From Massospora cicadina (taxonomy: Eukaryota > Entomophthoromycota > Entomophthoromycetes > Entomophthorales > Entomophthoraceae), in NCBI GenBank assembly GCA_022478985.1, contig JAKSZP010014537.1:62001-126000 (forward strand): a stretch of 64,000 nucleotides of DNA, given 5' to 3'. This document shows, in pieces, positions 11,755-24,196 of the stretch. Within the stretch, counting starts at the first letter, position 1, and the number at the start of each line of letters is the position of its first letter. A program made the translations under genes and the position numbers. The notes below the pieces were generated by a model, which worked only from the letters and a program-made list of their open reading frames with translations, made no database searches and was not told the DNA's origin.

Positions 11755-14391
11755 AACAAAGTAGAGGTTGTCATCAACAAGGTACGGGTCAAGGCCAACC
11801 TGGACACTGGTTCCCAAACTAAAGTGATCTCCTAAAAATTATCAAGAAGATTAAGTTGGCGCTTGACCTGTGATAGTCTCAAAAGTATGAAACTGAGGGT
11901 CCCACAAGTACATATGCTATTTGTCATACTCCTCCTTACCCATCAGAATTGGGAAGCTTATCCTGTCAGCACCTGCTGTGCCTTTGGGTAACAATATTTA
12001 CAGTATGCTTATTGGAATTCGATTTATGCTTGAGTATTATGGAATCATCAATATGAAGCAGGGTTATCTCTCCTAATCAACTTTAAGGTTCCCCTGGTGT
12101 TATACAACAAAGATCTAAGTAAGAATTATTATGTTAGCCTGGTTGAGTACCCGTGCTCTGCCTTATCGTTTCATTATACCACCTCTGAGCGAAATACCAA
12201 AAAGTTATCGATCTGGTGGATGCTTCAGAGTGCATTCCGTTATATGTTCTTAAAGAGATACTAATCAAGTCTGGCGAACAACAGGTAATTGACACCAGGG
12301 TCACTTTACAGCTCCGCCAAACCTACTTATTTCATATAACAAGCCTTGATGGAGTAAACTCCTAGAACCTTAGGTATTGCCTGGCAAACTAGGTCTTTCT
12401 TACCAGAGACCTATCAGTATTTTACTGGGAATCTTACCAACAAGGACATTATTGTAAAACATCAGGAGATTGGAAAAGGCCTGTTGGTTCCAATTGAGTT
12501 TATTGAAAGGATTCACTGTATCAACTCTATGTTGGACATGGGCTTGCATAGTGACAAACTGTTATGTACCTTGCTGTAAAAGTTTATTGTCTTTGAATAT
12601 TATTGGCAAACAATCCCAATAAAATTATTACTGCACAGGTTTGGTTATTGTGCACTTCGTCTGCGTTGTATAGTATATGAGATTATTGGTTGATAATAGT
12701 ATGAAAACTATTATCTGTAGTTAAGTAGAATTCTTATATCTCAGCCCAACGCTCAGCCAGTATTCTCGCTTGAAATACTTGAGATGTCTTGATCTAGGGA
12801 TTCATTCCCTCATTCTGTCCAACCCAATCTTCTCTGAGATTCCCTGGTGACAGTCTTTTCAGTCCAACACACATTTGGCAGAAATCCCTGATTGTTTCTC
12901 CTTCTTCTCTAAATCCCCGCTCAGATCTTTAAACTTTTCCCAAAAGAGTCTTTTAATTATCGCACACAGCAATAATATCCTTGAGAAGAATAGAACAATT
13001 GAAAGCTGATAGTATTTTACTACTTAAACTATATACCAGATAAACACTATAGAACTGTATATCTGTAGTATTATCTAACTATCTAACTATCTGTTTTTTA
13101 TTATGAGTGAATTATAAGGAATTTTTAGTGTGAATTCTATCATCTAACCCTTGGTTGACACCTCTTTGATGAAATGGAAGCCGTTTCCATTGAATCACCC
13201 ATCCTTGTCTTGGCAGCGATGGTCATCTCTATCCTGGCTAGGATTATATTGTTGGACATCCTCAAGACCTAAATGGAAAGAGTCAGAAAATGTGCCCTAA
13301 TGTTTTCCTCTTAATCCAAACAAACCAACCATATTTGGCTAGTGAATTGCTTAGGTAATGAGACTTATTACCCATTAAGGCAAGTCACGAGCCAACTGAT
13401 CAATTTGCTAGTTGCAGGCGGCATCACTTGCCTTGCAACTTACTACCCATTACCATTCAGTCGGTGATAAAACCTGAAATCCCAATTGGCACACCTGACA
13501 AATAATCACTATCAGATGCCCCTATTTTGTTGGCAACTCCGCCTGAAAATATCTTAAGTATTTGTCCTGAACAATCTCTGACAGATATGACCAGGCGAAT
13601 ATCCTAAAATCCCCTGAACATAGTTACTCTGAAATTAGGGTACACTGATTTCCAATTCACCTCATACTAGGGAATTATCCTCTAGCGATTCCTGGTAATC
13701 TAGAAGGCTGAGAATATGGGCAAAAATCCCAACACTTGCCTAACGTTCACAATTTTGATAAACTAACCCCAGACGAGTTTGAAGAAAGTTCACTCTTTAT
13801 TAGAGATCTATAGTGGCATATTATCTAGATCTGATACTGACTATAGGCACATGAAGGATTGGAGCCACAAAATTGTTGTTGAGGATGCCCATCCCATCTG
13901 GTCCAAACCTTATCATAGATCAAAAGTTAAAAAACAAATGAGTACAGAGCTCAAATAGTTACTAGATGCTGTATTGTTAGTACCTTCACAAAGCCTTAAT
14001 GCCCCCTCTATTGCTTATAAAAAAGAAAAACGGAGGTCATTAGGTAGCTAAGGACTACCGCAAACTAAACAACCTCACAAAAAATGATAATTGTCCTATC
14101 CCATGCATCAAAAATTCTTTGGCACAACTCTCTGAGTCTAAGCTCTTTTCTGCTATGAAATTGGCTAGTAGGTACTTGTAAATGGGCTTTTCTGCACAAG
14201 AGCAGGTAAATTTTTCTATAATTTGCAGTGAAGTCCTCTTCCAAACCACTTGACTACCTCAGGGGTTTTGTTATGCGCTTGCAACCTTCCAGAAAGCAAT
14301 GGATCACATTTTACAGGACTCTAAGCTAAAATGTATGATTGTCTATCTGTATGACATCACAGACTTTTTAAAACTATTTAAGGAACATCTC
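11755..14391 (+). pseudogene. element J pol, first part: protease and N-terminal RT
   Basis: An aspartic protease core is seen at 11804-11815 (D-T-G-S, in VKANLDTGSQTKVIS). The stretch 11900-13700 is badly decayed. RT begins near 13860 (IVVEDAHPIWSKPYHRSK) and continues with DYRKLNN-like sequence near 14055 and ATFQKAMDHILQDSKLKC near 14282-14335. The active-site region at 14341-14370 reads VYLYDITDFL, where functional gypsy RTs have Y-L-D-D, so the first catalytic Asp is lost. The frame is cut at 14391 by insertion of A1 and continues after 20804. Numerous stops make it non-functional. Confidence 0.8.
14387..14391. repeat. 5-bp target-site duplication of element A1 (left)
   Basis: The bases atctc abut the first base of the 5' LTR of A1. 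The same five bases follow the 3' LTR at 20800-20804. Removing A1 plus one copy joins the two halves of the RT of element J with natural spacing, which supports this choice over an alternative atctc at 20791-20795. Confidence 0.7.
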
Positions 14392-14738
14392 CCACAGGAT
14401 TTTTCCTAGTTCTTCAGTCTGTAATTCTTTTACTTTAATAATTCCTTTGCTGGTTGCTTAGGGGGAATTAGTGATTCTGATCTCATCAAGTCATCTATGA
14501 ATGGTCATGCTTATTCCAATCATGAAAATATAGAAGATTCAATATCTCCGATATTAAAAGATCAGATTAGAAATGAATCATCATGAAACCTATAAATAAT
14601 AAGTTTTATCATTATTATAGTTATTTTTTGCAAGCCAATATTATTATAGGTTTATTAAATTCCTTTGTTTTTGTAGATAGCACTAGAGTAACTTTGAGTA
14701 AACCTGGCAATTTTGAAGTGTAATTCAAAACCATAAAG
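14392..14738 (+). repeat. 5' LTR of element A1
   Basis: Similar along its length to 20451-20799. Shared blocks include gatctcatcaagtcat, aaacctataaat, and ttattaaattcctttgttt. The canonical tgt at the start of the 3' LTR is cca here. The 3' boundary is placed by the primer-binding site, with 1-2 nt uncertainty. Confidence 0.82.
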
Positions 14739-14739
14739 A

Positions 14740-14757
14740 TGGGGCTCACTTCAGGGG
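14740..14757 (+). promoter_or_regulatory. candidate tRNA primer-binding site of element A1
   Basis: The sequence tggggctcacttcagggg lies 1-2 nt after the 5' LTR and starts with TGG. It matches the equivalent site of element J at 15 of 18 positions, although the two LTRs are unrelated by eye. That agreement supports both calls. Confidence 0.62.
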
Positions 14758-14799
14758 CCCTCTGAGTTATGCACTCATGAAAATTCAATCACTACGATG

Positions 14800-16990
14800 T
14801 ATTCTCCTTTTTTGCATGAGGAGTCTCAGGAACATGAACAGGGTAGCATTTTGCGCTGGGTTCGCTCCACTAGGACCAAAATCCCAAGGACGCCGTCTAC
14901 GTTTGAATTTTGAGCTAATTTAGAGCTTGATGGTCCCAAATTGAGTTTTATTACAAATTTTCAAATGCAGCCTGAAGCTTTGTGACAAACCATCCATCAT
15001 CTACTTGATGGTTTAATCTTCCTGAAATGCGTTCTACTCATTCCATGGCCAGTGCTGTGCCCTCCACGATGAGAGACTTATATCAAGCCTCTCAATTTCT
15101 CAAAATTAGTACCAGGCTATATTTTTGTGAAATTTGTGCACCTCGCCTTATATTATTTACTACAAGTAGAGGGAATACATTATCAGTGGTTATTCAACCT
15201 ATTAGAAGGAATTCAATTTCTGAACAATTATGTCTCTGAGTTATTTGATTCTGTTTCCGAGTTAAGTTGAAATTGTGACACAATTATTAGTAACCATAAT
15301 TTTCTTAATGATGTGCAGCATTAAATCGGCCAACAGACCATGGAATATCTAGATTCATCAACACTCAGTTGGTGGAACGAGTTCAGGAAACTAAAGTTGA
15401 GTGGAGAGTTAACCTTACACATCATTAGTCAAATACAGTTGATGGAAGAGAAAATAAAATAGCTTCTTCCAATTGGAGCAACTATAGTCTGTTTTTCAAA
15501 TCTGAGTCAGTAAAGTGGAGGAAACCCCTGGGATTGTGAGTCCATCTGGGGTTCAAGGTCCTCCCAGTCCAGTGGGTCCCCCAGGACTTAATGGTCTCAA
15601 TGGGCCTATGGGACCTAGAGGGCCAACTGGATCTTCTGGAGTAGCTGGGCCATCTGGGCCATGTGGATCCCCTGGTCCAGCAGGGCCGCCTGGACCTCCT
15701 GGACCCTCTGGTCCCGTTGGGCCTACTGAGCCTCCAAACCCCTTCAACCCTAAAGCATCATGGGCTCTGATTGTCCAAATTAACCTAATTCTGGCTTTCT
15801 CTCTAATATGATTGAGCGGTTGCAAGTGCAATTTCATAAAGTAGCCAGAGAGTGTAATTTGACTCCAAATGGGACACCTATTGACTCCCTATTGTCATCT
15901 CAATTATTATCCAATGAGTTGAATATTTTGGTCAAATGGGCTAAAAATACTGATATCTTGCTACAGGCGTGTGAATCCAAGGCAATATGCTGCAAATTGA
16001 AGATTGATTCCTTTAAATTTAAATATCAGGCGCAGCAAGGGATAGTTTAAATTAACCCAAAATTAAATGCTAAAGTGGGTCGGTATGAGCTAAATCATTA
16101 GATTAATGAAAATCACACTGATGTTGCCACATTGAACTTGCAATATCCCTCACAAGCCAACGACTCTAACTCTTATGTCTCCACCCAACTGGAGCAGTCT
16201 GGGGTTTATGTCTTATCGCCTGATGCCCCTATGTGTTTTAAACTGGTGTTCAAGGATAAGTATTCTCCTGGGGAAGGGAATATCATCTCTTTTCTTTATT
16301 TATATGAAAAGGTTCTTAGGGAGGCAATGATTCTTCAAAAGATGGATTATTTGCTAATTGTCTTGCCCATTTAGCAAAGGATATCATGGTTCCCATCTGA
16401 TGACTTTTACCATTTGGTCCCAAGTCAAAGAGGCTTTACTAAAGGAATTTGGTAGTTAACAAAGTTTATCCTCCCAAAATTAGGCCTTTATGGGGATACA
16501 GCCCCTAAGAATGAAACTATTAGGGACTTCGCTCACCAATCTTATCAGGAAGCTCATATTTTAGTGGCATGAGGCTGGTTAATTCTTAGCATTGCCATTA
16601 CAACTATTTTGTTTGCTTTCTCTTCATAGACTCAGTTGCAAGTATATCCTATCATTGTAAAAAGATTCTTTAGTATTCTAAATATCAAAGAAGCCTTGTT
16701 AGAATTACCACAACTAGTTATATAAAAAAGCACAAACCTATGAAGCCCCAAAGTCTTCTCGTCATTTGGTCTATGATGTGCTAACTGCTTGGGCTATCCA
16801 GGCAATTAAAACCACTGATACTTCCATACAGAAGATTTTTGGTTTTAGAATAAAGACAAGAAAAGAAAAAAGAAGCCAAAACTACGTAATTTATAATCTT
16901 GATAAATGATTCAGGTATGAGTCAAGATGCCAAAGAATTTGAAAATTTTATAAAGATGAACATCTTCTTATGACTTGCCCTCCTTGTTGG
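14800..16990 (+). pseudogene. element A1 gag with collagen-like segment
   Basis: The gag polyprotein would form the virus-like particle. At 15515-15811 an uninterrupted frame holds about 20 Gly-X-Y triplets ([16 protein letters not shown] ... [14 protein letters not shown]), then NPFNPKASW. Downstream open stretches (15808-16050, 16132-16374) have coiled-coil-like and structured segments ([37 protein letters not shown]) as expected of a gypsy capsid domain. Near 16940-16985 a degraded Cys/His cluster ending in T-C-P-P may be a zinc knuckle. The collagen-like run has stayed open while the rest has many stops. It is not a host collagen, since it sits between LTR and pol. Confidence 0.72.
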
Positions 16991-16999
16991 CAACAACCT

Positions 17000-19900
17000 T
17001 CTCAGTTTGGGATTGTGATTATTCAGATCTAACTCCAAGTTAGTCAAGTTAAAGTTATACCTATTTTTAATATTGGCTCCTCAGTGAAGATAGTTTTCTC
17101 TAAAATGGTAAAGTGGATCAAACTTACTCTAAATATATCCCACTATGAAATTATGGTACCGCAGGACCTCAGAGCACATGATAAATTGAAATTTTATCTC
17201 TTTCTTTATAGATTGGGAAGTCAACTTTTACAGTATCTGTTATTGTTTTAGATAATCTAAAATATGACCTACTTTTGGGGACCCAATTCTTACAGGAATA
17301 GAATGAGATTATTAACTATCTTGATTCCTTTTTATCTCTTTTAGGTTATCAAGTTCCCTTACTATTTATCTGAACGTGCTCAGATGAAGCATACCAAGTG
17401 TCGAGTTTGTTTGTTGGAAGGTTCAAAAAGGTCTAATTCTATAAAATACCATGTGGAAGGACCTCATTTTACTCTATCACACAAGACAGCTGACATTGAA
17501 GAAGGTATGCCCTTTTTTCCCCAAAATCCGTTGTAATTCCTCCAAAATCCCAAGTTATTATTGACACCTTTTTACACTTTTCTATATCTAAAGTAAATTT
17601 ATTGCAAATTAAGGTTGTTCTAGCCCTTTTTTGGAGATTTTACGGTGTCCTGGGGTATTGCTTTATGCTTATATGGGAGCGCTACTCATCTTACTGGTGA
17701 ATCAAACTGATAAGCTACCAACTGTGGATTGAAAGAACCCTATAGCTTATGTTAAGTTGCTACCTCTATCCCAAATATATGATGTTAAAACTTTCAGAGA
17801 TTTGCAAGAACATGGATTGGAGCCAATAATGAGATTCTTACTGTGGCATCGGGATTGGGAAGCACCTTGCTATATAACAAGAAAGATTAGTCCACCATTT
17901 ATTTGAGGTTATTCTGATAATTCACAACTTTACCTATAATTTTGGTTAGATAAGTGTGGTAACGCATACCATTGAAACTGGTAGCATCCTCCTATTTGCG
18001 CTAAACCTTATTGTGAATCTAAGGTTGAGGAAGTGCAGATTACTAAAGGAGTTACATTAATTATTGGAAGCTGGATTGTTAAAAATTTCCCAACAGCCCT
18101 TGTACATCCCCTTTACTCCTGGTAAAAAAGAAAGATGGCTCTCATTAGGTGCTCGTGGATTACTGAAGGCTTAATGCAATAGCCCATCAGGATAGCTAAC
18201 CTCTACTGAGGATTGATTATTCTCTCAGATTAAACTCTTTTCTACGTATATCTCCGTTATAAAATAGCCAGTGATTACTGGAAAAAAGAGTTAGCCCTGG
18301 AAGATAATTTCAAATGTGCTTTAATTTCCAGCGAGGTTTTATATGAACTGACTTTTATGCCTCAATGGTTAAGCAATACCCCTGCTACCTTCCAGAGAGC
18401 TATAGATGGGATGCACCGAGATTTAAAGTTGACCTGTGTTTTGGTATAGCTAGTCAACTTACGGTGTTTATAAAAAACTTTTACTAATTATTTAGACCAC
18501 TTATGAGAGGTTTTCAAACGTGTTTGGAGCTCTTCTATAAATCTCAAGCCCTCCAAATACTCGTTTTTTCAAAAGGAAATGGAGTTTAAAGGTCATAAAG
18601 TCTATGATAAAGTTATCCAACCTATTTTAAGACAAAATTAAGGCCATTAATCTAACGTCCCCTACTACCACTCTGACAATATTCAGGTCTTCTTAGGTAT
18701 GGTTGGATATTATTGGCAGTTTTTATCTAAATTCGCTGATATGGTTGAATATTTATTTAATTTAATACAAAAGATGTAACCTTTGAATGGAGCTCCGCAC
18801 AAGAACAATCCTTGAATTCTCTCAGAAAAACTCTAAATGAAGTGCATGTATTAAGTAATCCTCAATTTAATAGACCTTTTATGTTACATACTGACGCCAA
18901 TAATGAAGCCATTGGAGATATTTTATCTCAATATGATGAGGACCAGATTGTCATCCCATGGCTTATTACAGTAAAAACTTGCATAAGTCTGAGCAAAATT
19001 ACAGCATAACAGAATGCAAATTTCTGGCAGTAATTATGGCAATCATTTCTCCATTATTACAGACCGTTCTTCCCTAAGATGGTTGTAAAATATGCAACAT
19101 CCCTATGGAAGGCTAGATTGATGGGCTTTACAGTTGCAAAATTATGACTTTTCTATTATCCATCATTCAGGTGCCAAATATCAAAATGCCAATGGTTTAT
19201 CCTGATTACTTTTGTTAGCCTTAGACACTAAGAAAGAGGAAAGACTTATCTAATTTAATTGGGCGGCCTGAACTATGGGATAAAGAGTCAAAGGTGATCA
19301 TCCCTTTCTCAAAACCATTACTAAGGACACCATGATACAGGATGGATCTTTATATAAGAAGATAAACTCCAAATGTTTACCCTCTCTACATCCCAACTCT
19401 CAATTCAACGCCATTATATAGGGGCACAACCAACTAAGTCATATGAGTCTAAAAAAGTCTCAAGTGTGGTAATAAAACTATATTATTGGAATAACATGGT
19501 TGATATCATCAAAGAGGTTATTGATGCTTGCCTCATTTATAAAAGCTACAGTGCCTTCGCACCTATCTACCAACATTAGTTAATCCCGCCTACTAAAGCT
19601 TTAAAAATGGTAAGTATTGATGTAGGACCTTTGCCTCAAGGCTTACATAGGCATTTATATATTATTATGTCTTTTAACCATCTAACTAAATGGGTTCAGG
19701 CCATATCAATTTCTACTTCCTCCACTAAAGCCACTGCTTTATTCCTCTATCGCCAAATCATTACTCAACATGGGCATCCTAAATTCTTTATGTCTGACAA
19801 TGGGACTAACTTTACTTCACAACTTTTACAAGAGTTATTGCAGTTATGAATACCGCCCAACAGTTTGTTTTATATCACCCATTAACAAATATAGCCATTG

Positions 19901-20440
19901 AATGTATCAATGGAATTTGAATAGCCATTTTTAAGAAATATTGCTTCCACTAATCCTTCACAATAGAATTTTTACATACAAGGCTCTACTAGCTTACTGG
20001 ATCAGTTACCATCAGATTGTCAAAATTTCACCTTTTAAGTGTACTTATGGGTGAGATCCTTCAATTTCATTGAGCATACAGGATATTCTTATTGAAATTG
20101 TTTCTGAAAACTCTGATTTTGACTTGCAAAATTTGGCCAATGAGATAATTAACCTACAAGCTCAAGTGATGGAGTCAATTGATCCTACCACCCAAAAGGA
20201 AACCCTTAGAATTAATCAGCATAAACCAGCCTTGCATTAGTACAAGACAGGAGATTATGTTATGTATTATCACGCTTGCCCTGGCAGCAAATGGAAAAAT
20301 TGGAGTCTAATTAATCTGGACCTTATAGAGTTATATTCTGAAGAGGACTTGGATATTCTATAGTACATACTGATATGGACATGGTTGTAATCGCGTCCAT
20401 CCCAGATTTTTCTGTGAACTTATCCTCCTCCAAACCAAAT
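17000..20440 (+). pseudogene. element A1 pol: protease, RT, RNase H, integrase
   Basis: The protease motif at 17069-17080 reads N-I-G-S (IFNIGSSVKIVFSKM), so the catalytic Asp is replaced by Asn. RT covers about 18030-18700 (FKCALISSEVLYELTFMPQ, TPATFQRAIDGMHRD, INLKPSKYSFFQKEMEFKGH). RNase H starts near 18790 (PFMLHTDANNEAIGDILSQY). Integrase covers about 19340-20400. Its catalytic residues are visible: Asp in VSIDVGPLP (19619-19621), Asp in MSDNGTNFTSQ (19796-19798), and Glu in IAIECING (19900-19902), about 35 residues further on as in D-D-35-E enzymes, with a frameshift between. Stops occur throughout, so no activity is expected. Confidence 0.85.
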
Positions 20441-20450
20441 CTTGGGGGAG
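20441..20450 (+). promoter_or_regulatory. polypurine tract of element A1
   Basis: The sequence cttgggggag directly precedes the tgtcaggatt that opens the 3' LTR. Its purine-rich part, immediately before TG, is the usual plus-strand primer position. Confidence 0.75.
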
Positions 20451-20799
20451 TGTCAGGATTTTGCCTATTCTTCCATCTCCAAGCTTTACTCCAATAATTC
20501 TTCTAATGGTTTCTGAGGGGGAATAAGTATTTTGATCTCATCAAGTCATTTATGAATGATCAGGCTTATCCCAAACATAAAAAATAGAAGAATTGATCTC
20601 TCAGAAATTCAAAATATCAGATTAAAAAAAACCACCGCAAAACCTATAAATATTAATCCTAATCTATTATCACCACTAGTCTTTCCACGAGCCAGAATTT
20701 TATCATAGTTTTATTAAATTCCTTTGTTTCTGGAGACTCCACCAAAGTGACTTTAAGAAAATATTTGGCAATTTGGAAGTATAATTCAAAATCTCAAAA
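20451..20799 (+). repeat. 3' LTR of element A1
   Basis: Begins with the canonical TGT (tgtcaggatt) and is similar to 14392-14738 throughout. It is followed by atctc, the proposed TSD. The end is uncertain by 1-2 nt because of an A-rich boundary. Confidence 0.82.
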
Positions 20800-20804
20800 A
20801 TCTC
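20800..20804. repeat. 5-bp target-site duplication of element A1 (right)
   Basis: The bases atctc match 14387-14391. Confidence 0.68.
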
Positions 20805-22700
20805 ACTCATCTAAAATATTATTTTAAAGACTTAATGAGTCTAACATCAAGTTGAAACCCTCAAAGTACACGTTTCTTTAAGAGTTACTAGATAATCTTG
20901 GACATGCTATATCCCAAGAAGGATTTAACCATTATAAGGTAAGGTCAAAGTTATTTCTAATATTCCCGCATCTCAAAACCTCTGGGATATCTGGGTGGTC
21001 CTGGGCATGATAGGGTATTACCATCAATTCATCCCCCAAATTCTCCCAGCTCAATTACTCTTGTACACTTACTGCCTAAAAAATCCTTTCTATTGGGGTA
21101 CTGAACAAAAGCCGTATTTGAGACGCTAAATTGCTACAAAAAACCTATCTTATGTTACCCAGACCATGATAAACCGTTCATTCTGTTTACCAGTGCCTCT
21201 GATTACTCCGTTGGAGCCATCCTGGCCCAATTGGATGAGAATGCTATAAATAATCCAGTCTCATACTTCAGCAAGATGCTTTCAGAAGCTGAACGTAACT
21301 ACAGCATTACATAAAAGGAGTGACTTGCTGTCTTGCTTGCTTTAAAATATTACTGCCCTTTTTTATATGGGACTTCACTCACTGTGGTTACTGACCACAC
21401 CTACTTAAAGTGTTTACAAATTATGAAGGATCCCACTGGACAGTTGGCTCATTGGAACTTAAAGCTCCAACATTATAATATTAATTGACCACAGAGCTGA
21501 TACCCACTATATATATGTAGATAAGTGACTTGGCTGCCTGTCCTTCCTTAGATAATAGTGAAGCAGAAATATAACATGACATCCTTATGACCTCTAATGC
21601 CTGAGACAATAAGTATATATCCGTCAAGAAAATGTTAGCATAACACCCCCACAACACCAAGTTGGAGGGTGGGAAGTTTTACATAAAGATAGGGGAAAAT
21701 TGGCTGTTCTATATTTGACCTTCATATCACGTACCTGTGATCATGGAGGCCCATTCTACCATGAGACTTGGCAGAGTGCAAAAAACCTATGATTGGTTTA
21801 AAGAACCATACTACTGGGATGGGATCATGGAATCCATTATTGAAGTCCAGAATGCCTGTCTAACCTGCAAAAACAATCCTTCTTTAAGACCAAACATCAA
21901 TAACCCTATTACGCTTTAACAATCATTCCACATAATAAGCCTAGATGTGGTAGGTCCCTTGCCTCAGATTACCAGTGTGAATCGCTACATACTACAGAAA
22001 TTGATCACTTCACCTTATGGTCTGAAGATGTGTCTCTCCAAGCCCAAACTGCCAAAGATACCGCAACCTTCCTACATCAGTATATTTCACTTGTCATGGT
22101 TGCCCTAAGGTCCTACTTTGTGAAAATGGGAAAAATTTTACCTCTAGAGTGGTCAACATTTTTTCTACCTCCATGGGAGCCCAAAAACTCTCCTTAGCCC
22201 CATATAACCCTTCTTTGAATGGTATTGTAGAAAGACCAGATGGAATCTTTGTTTACTTATTATGAAAAAAGAACAGCTCAGATCCTCTACACTGGGATCA
22301 ATTTTGTCTAGTGCACTTATAGCCTATCATATTGGTTACCACTGAAACCTATAATGTCTCCTTTCCGTGTCTTATATGGTCAGGAACCTAGAGTACCTGC
22401 TCACCTAGCTAAAAACGTCTTTTCTGCCAGGACTGAAAATCCCACTAAGTCATAAAAAATTCATTCAACACATCATTCATCTGCAATCTATGCAGTGAAT
22501 AATTTGGCTAAATGATCACTGAAGATGATCTAGAAGCTAATGAGCAGGGCAAGCTTTTCCCTCTTTTCAAGTATCATATTTGGCTTATATTAACAAAATC
22601 ACATTACTCCCATAAGTGACAAGCTCAGGCCTATTTGGAAAGACCCTTCATCATTACTTCATAATGAGGCTTTATATTTTTATCAAGTCTCTTTCCTCTG
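20805..22700 (+). pseudogene. element J pol, second part: RT end, RNase H, integrase
   Basis: This continues the RT split at 14391. The thumb region is seen as RLNESNIKLKPSKYTF and LDNLGHAISQEGFNHY at about 20830-20940, then the connection (IGYYHQFIP, near 21012). RNase H at 21170-21480 reads PFILFTSASDYSVGAILAQL, then NNPVSYFSKMLSEAERNYS and VVTDHTYLKCLQIMKDPTGQ. The integrase starts near 21737 (WFKEPYYWDGIMESI, then NACLTCKNN with the second Cys pair of the HHCC domain) and its core has LDVVGPLP near 21940. The second catalytic Asp appears replaced by Glu (C-E-N-G-K-N-F near 22119). There are many stops and shifts, but the domain order is intact. Confidence 0.85.
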
Positions 22701-22863
22701 GAGTCACTATCAACATAGTACATTAGCAATTTCTAAGCCCTTATTCTCCTCTCAATATTTTTGAAGTGGGTAACTTTGGACAGTTGGACGTCTAGCTAGT
22801 TAAAAGGATTATCTTAGTGGCGAATCATACAAATTTTAGTAATAATTTTTAGTCTAAATCCAT

Positions 22864-22925
22864 AGCGGAATTGGTTAGATTTAAGTAATGCTTTTTCTCC
22901 TAGCATTCAGCTGAAAATCTTAGAT
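22864..22925 (+). repeat. dispersed 62-bp repeat, copy 2
   Basis: Ungapped match, about 85 percent, to 3604-3665. It lies between the end of the element J integrase and the clear start of the 3' LTR, so it may be part of the LTR or an insertion beside it. Confidence 0.6.
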
Positions 22926-22940
22926 CAAATAGACAAGGAT

Positions 22941-23539
22941 ACCACAAAACTTTCCAGAATATGTGAACTGATGTGGAAGTTTGCTCCTGCCCTAATGTAA
23001 ATTTAGTGCTCCCCTAAGTAAAAACTACCCCTTTTATAGACCTGAAGAGGCTTCCAGGGGATGAAAATACTTTCCCCATCAATCATCAATTAGGACATCC
23101 AGTAATCAGCCAAATAGAAAATATTTTCAAGATGTATGATTGAGTCAAATATTAAAGCATTCCCACATGGGTATGTCATACCATATATCGACTCAACACT
23201 CAAAAACAAAGCCCTATCAAGGCGAAAAAGGTTTCCAAGAGTTCTGATAGGCTGACTTGTCATTTATCCAAATTGAGCAACCCTCCTCCTATCCTGAAAC
23301 CTTCGCTCCTCTCAGTTTTATCCTCAAAGTTTCCTAACTACTGTGAATATTATTCTAATAAGGGATTTCTTTTTACCCCCAGCTTTAAACTAATAAAATT
23401 TTCTAAACTAAAAACATTTTTGTTAATATTTTCCCTGAAGTTAACAGCTATTAAGAGCTTTAATCATTTATTATCCGCTATTTTGTTTAATCCTGTGCCC
23501 AAAAGCACCTGCAAGTACCAAAGTGCCAGGAGTCTAACA
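22941..23539 (+). repeat. 3' LTR of gypsy element J
   Basis: Matches the 5' LTR at 9456-10057 with many substitutions and small indels, and ends in ...ctaaca. The visible divergence between the two LTRs implies an old insertion. No convincing purine tract precedes it. Confidence 0.83.
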
Positions 23540-24182
23540 GAGCCCATCAGCAACCTTGCATTTTGAATCATTAAGGTGGACACTAAGAATAAAAAGATTT
23601 GTAGACAAAATGCTTACTAGGACAGACAGCTAATTAAGCCAAATTAGGTTGCCACCATTTAATCAGCAAATATTATGTGATTTATAAATCTATTAAAAAA
23701 GTAAAAGCTTGAAACTTGCACTATAAATTAACATGGCAAAAACTCCACTTATAAATAAGCAAATATTGAGACTTTTATAACTTTTTATAAAGTATTTCAA
23801 AAAGTGACCTTTATGTCAATTTTAAAAATGAGACATTATAGGTCCATGGATAAGTTGCTTGTATCAGTAAATTAAATGGATGGCATATCAAAGTTGCAGT
23901 AGCTCAAAACCTATTGATAGAGCAAAACGTTTATGTGCAATGAAACTGAAGCAGGATTTGACCTCATAAAAAGTGCAATTAATTTAACAGATGTAGAGGT
24001 GAATAAGCAAAATTGTTTAAGGGAAAAAAATAAAAAGATGCATTTTCCTCTAAATCCAGGATGGCCTAATAAACAAATTATTAAAACAGTGTTTGTCAAG
24101 ATGAGGGCATATTTTTAAAATTAAGTTTTCCCATGGTGAATATGAAAATCTTTGGATAAGTGAAGTGCAACAATACCAAAAA
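23540..24182. other. AT-rich spacer
   Basis: This lies between element J and ORF1-only element B. Open stretches are short, overlap on both strands and show no motif. I see no gene here. Confidence 0.55.
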
Positions 24183-24196
24183 CATAAACTATTATT
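24183..24196. repeat. target-site duplication of element B, 3' side
   Basis: The 14-bp sequence cataaactattatt matches catagactattatt at 26121-26134 with one difference. The pair brackets 1,924 bp. Confidence 0.75.

Larger units (their letters stand above)
14392..20799 (+). mobile_element. Ty3/gypsy element A1, nested in element J
   Basis: This is a complete but decayed LTR element of 6.4 kb with ~348-bp LTRs, a primer-binding-site candidate, a gag with collagen-like repeats, protease, RT, RNase H, integrase with D-D-E, and a purine tract next to the 3' LTR. It is flanked by a 5-bp duplication (atctc). It interrupts the RT of element J between codons, so it inserted after J was already in place. 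Internal frames are full of stops. Confidence 0.88.
9456..23539 (+). mobile_element. Ty3/gypsy element J, interrupted by element A1
   Basis: Direct repeats of about 600 bp at both ends, a primer-binding-site-like sequence two bases after the 5' LTR, and protease, RT, RNase H and integrase remnants in gypsy order define a decayed LTR retrotransposon. Its RT is split at 14391 by gypsy element A1 and resumes at 20805. Without that 6.4-kb insertion and one copy of its 5-bp TSD, J would be about 7.7 kb, a normal gypsy length. A tiny LINE scrap sits in its gag region. No TSD was established for J because the outer LTR starts are blurred. Confidence 0.85.

Noticed and set aside
15515..15811. Host collagen-like gene
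   Set aside because: The Gly-X-Y run sits between a 5' LTR and gypsy pol in the same orientation and ends without a signal peptide or other collagen features; it is part of gag.
15553..15837. Gly-Pro-rich open frame on the minus strand
   Set aside because: It is the antisense shadow of the plus-strand Gly-X-Y repeats; GGN/CCN codons read as Pro/Gly on both strands.
20791..20795. First atctc after the 3' LTR as the TSD of element A1
   Set aside because: Using it would add three residues to the RT of element J at the junction and leave the LTR end too far from the primer-binding site; the copy at 20800-20804 fits both.
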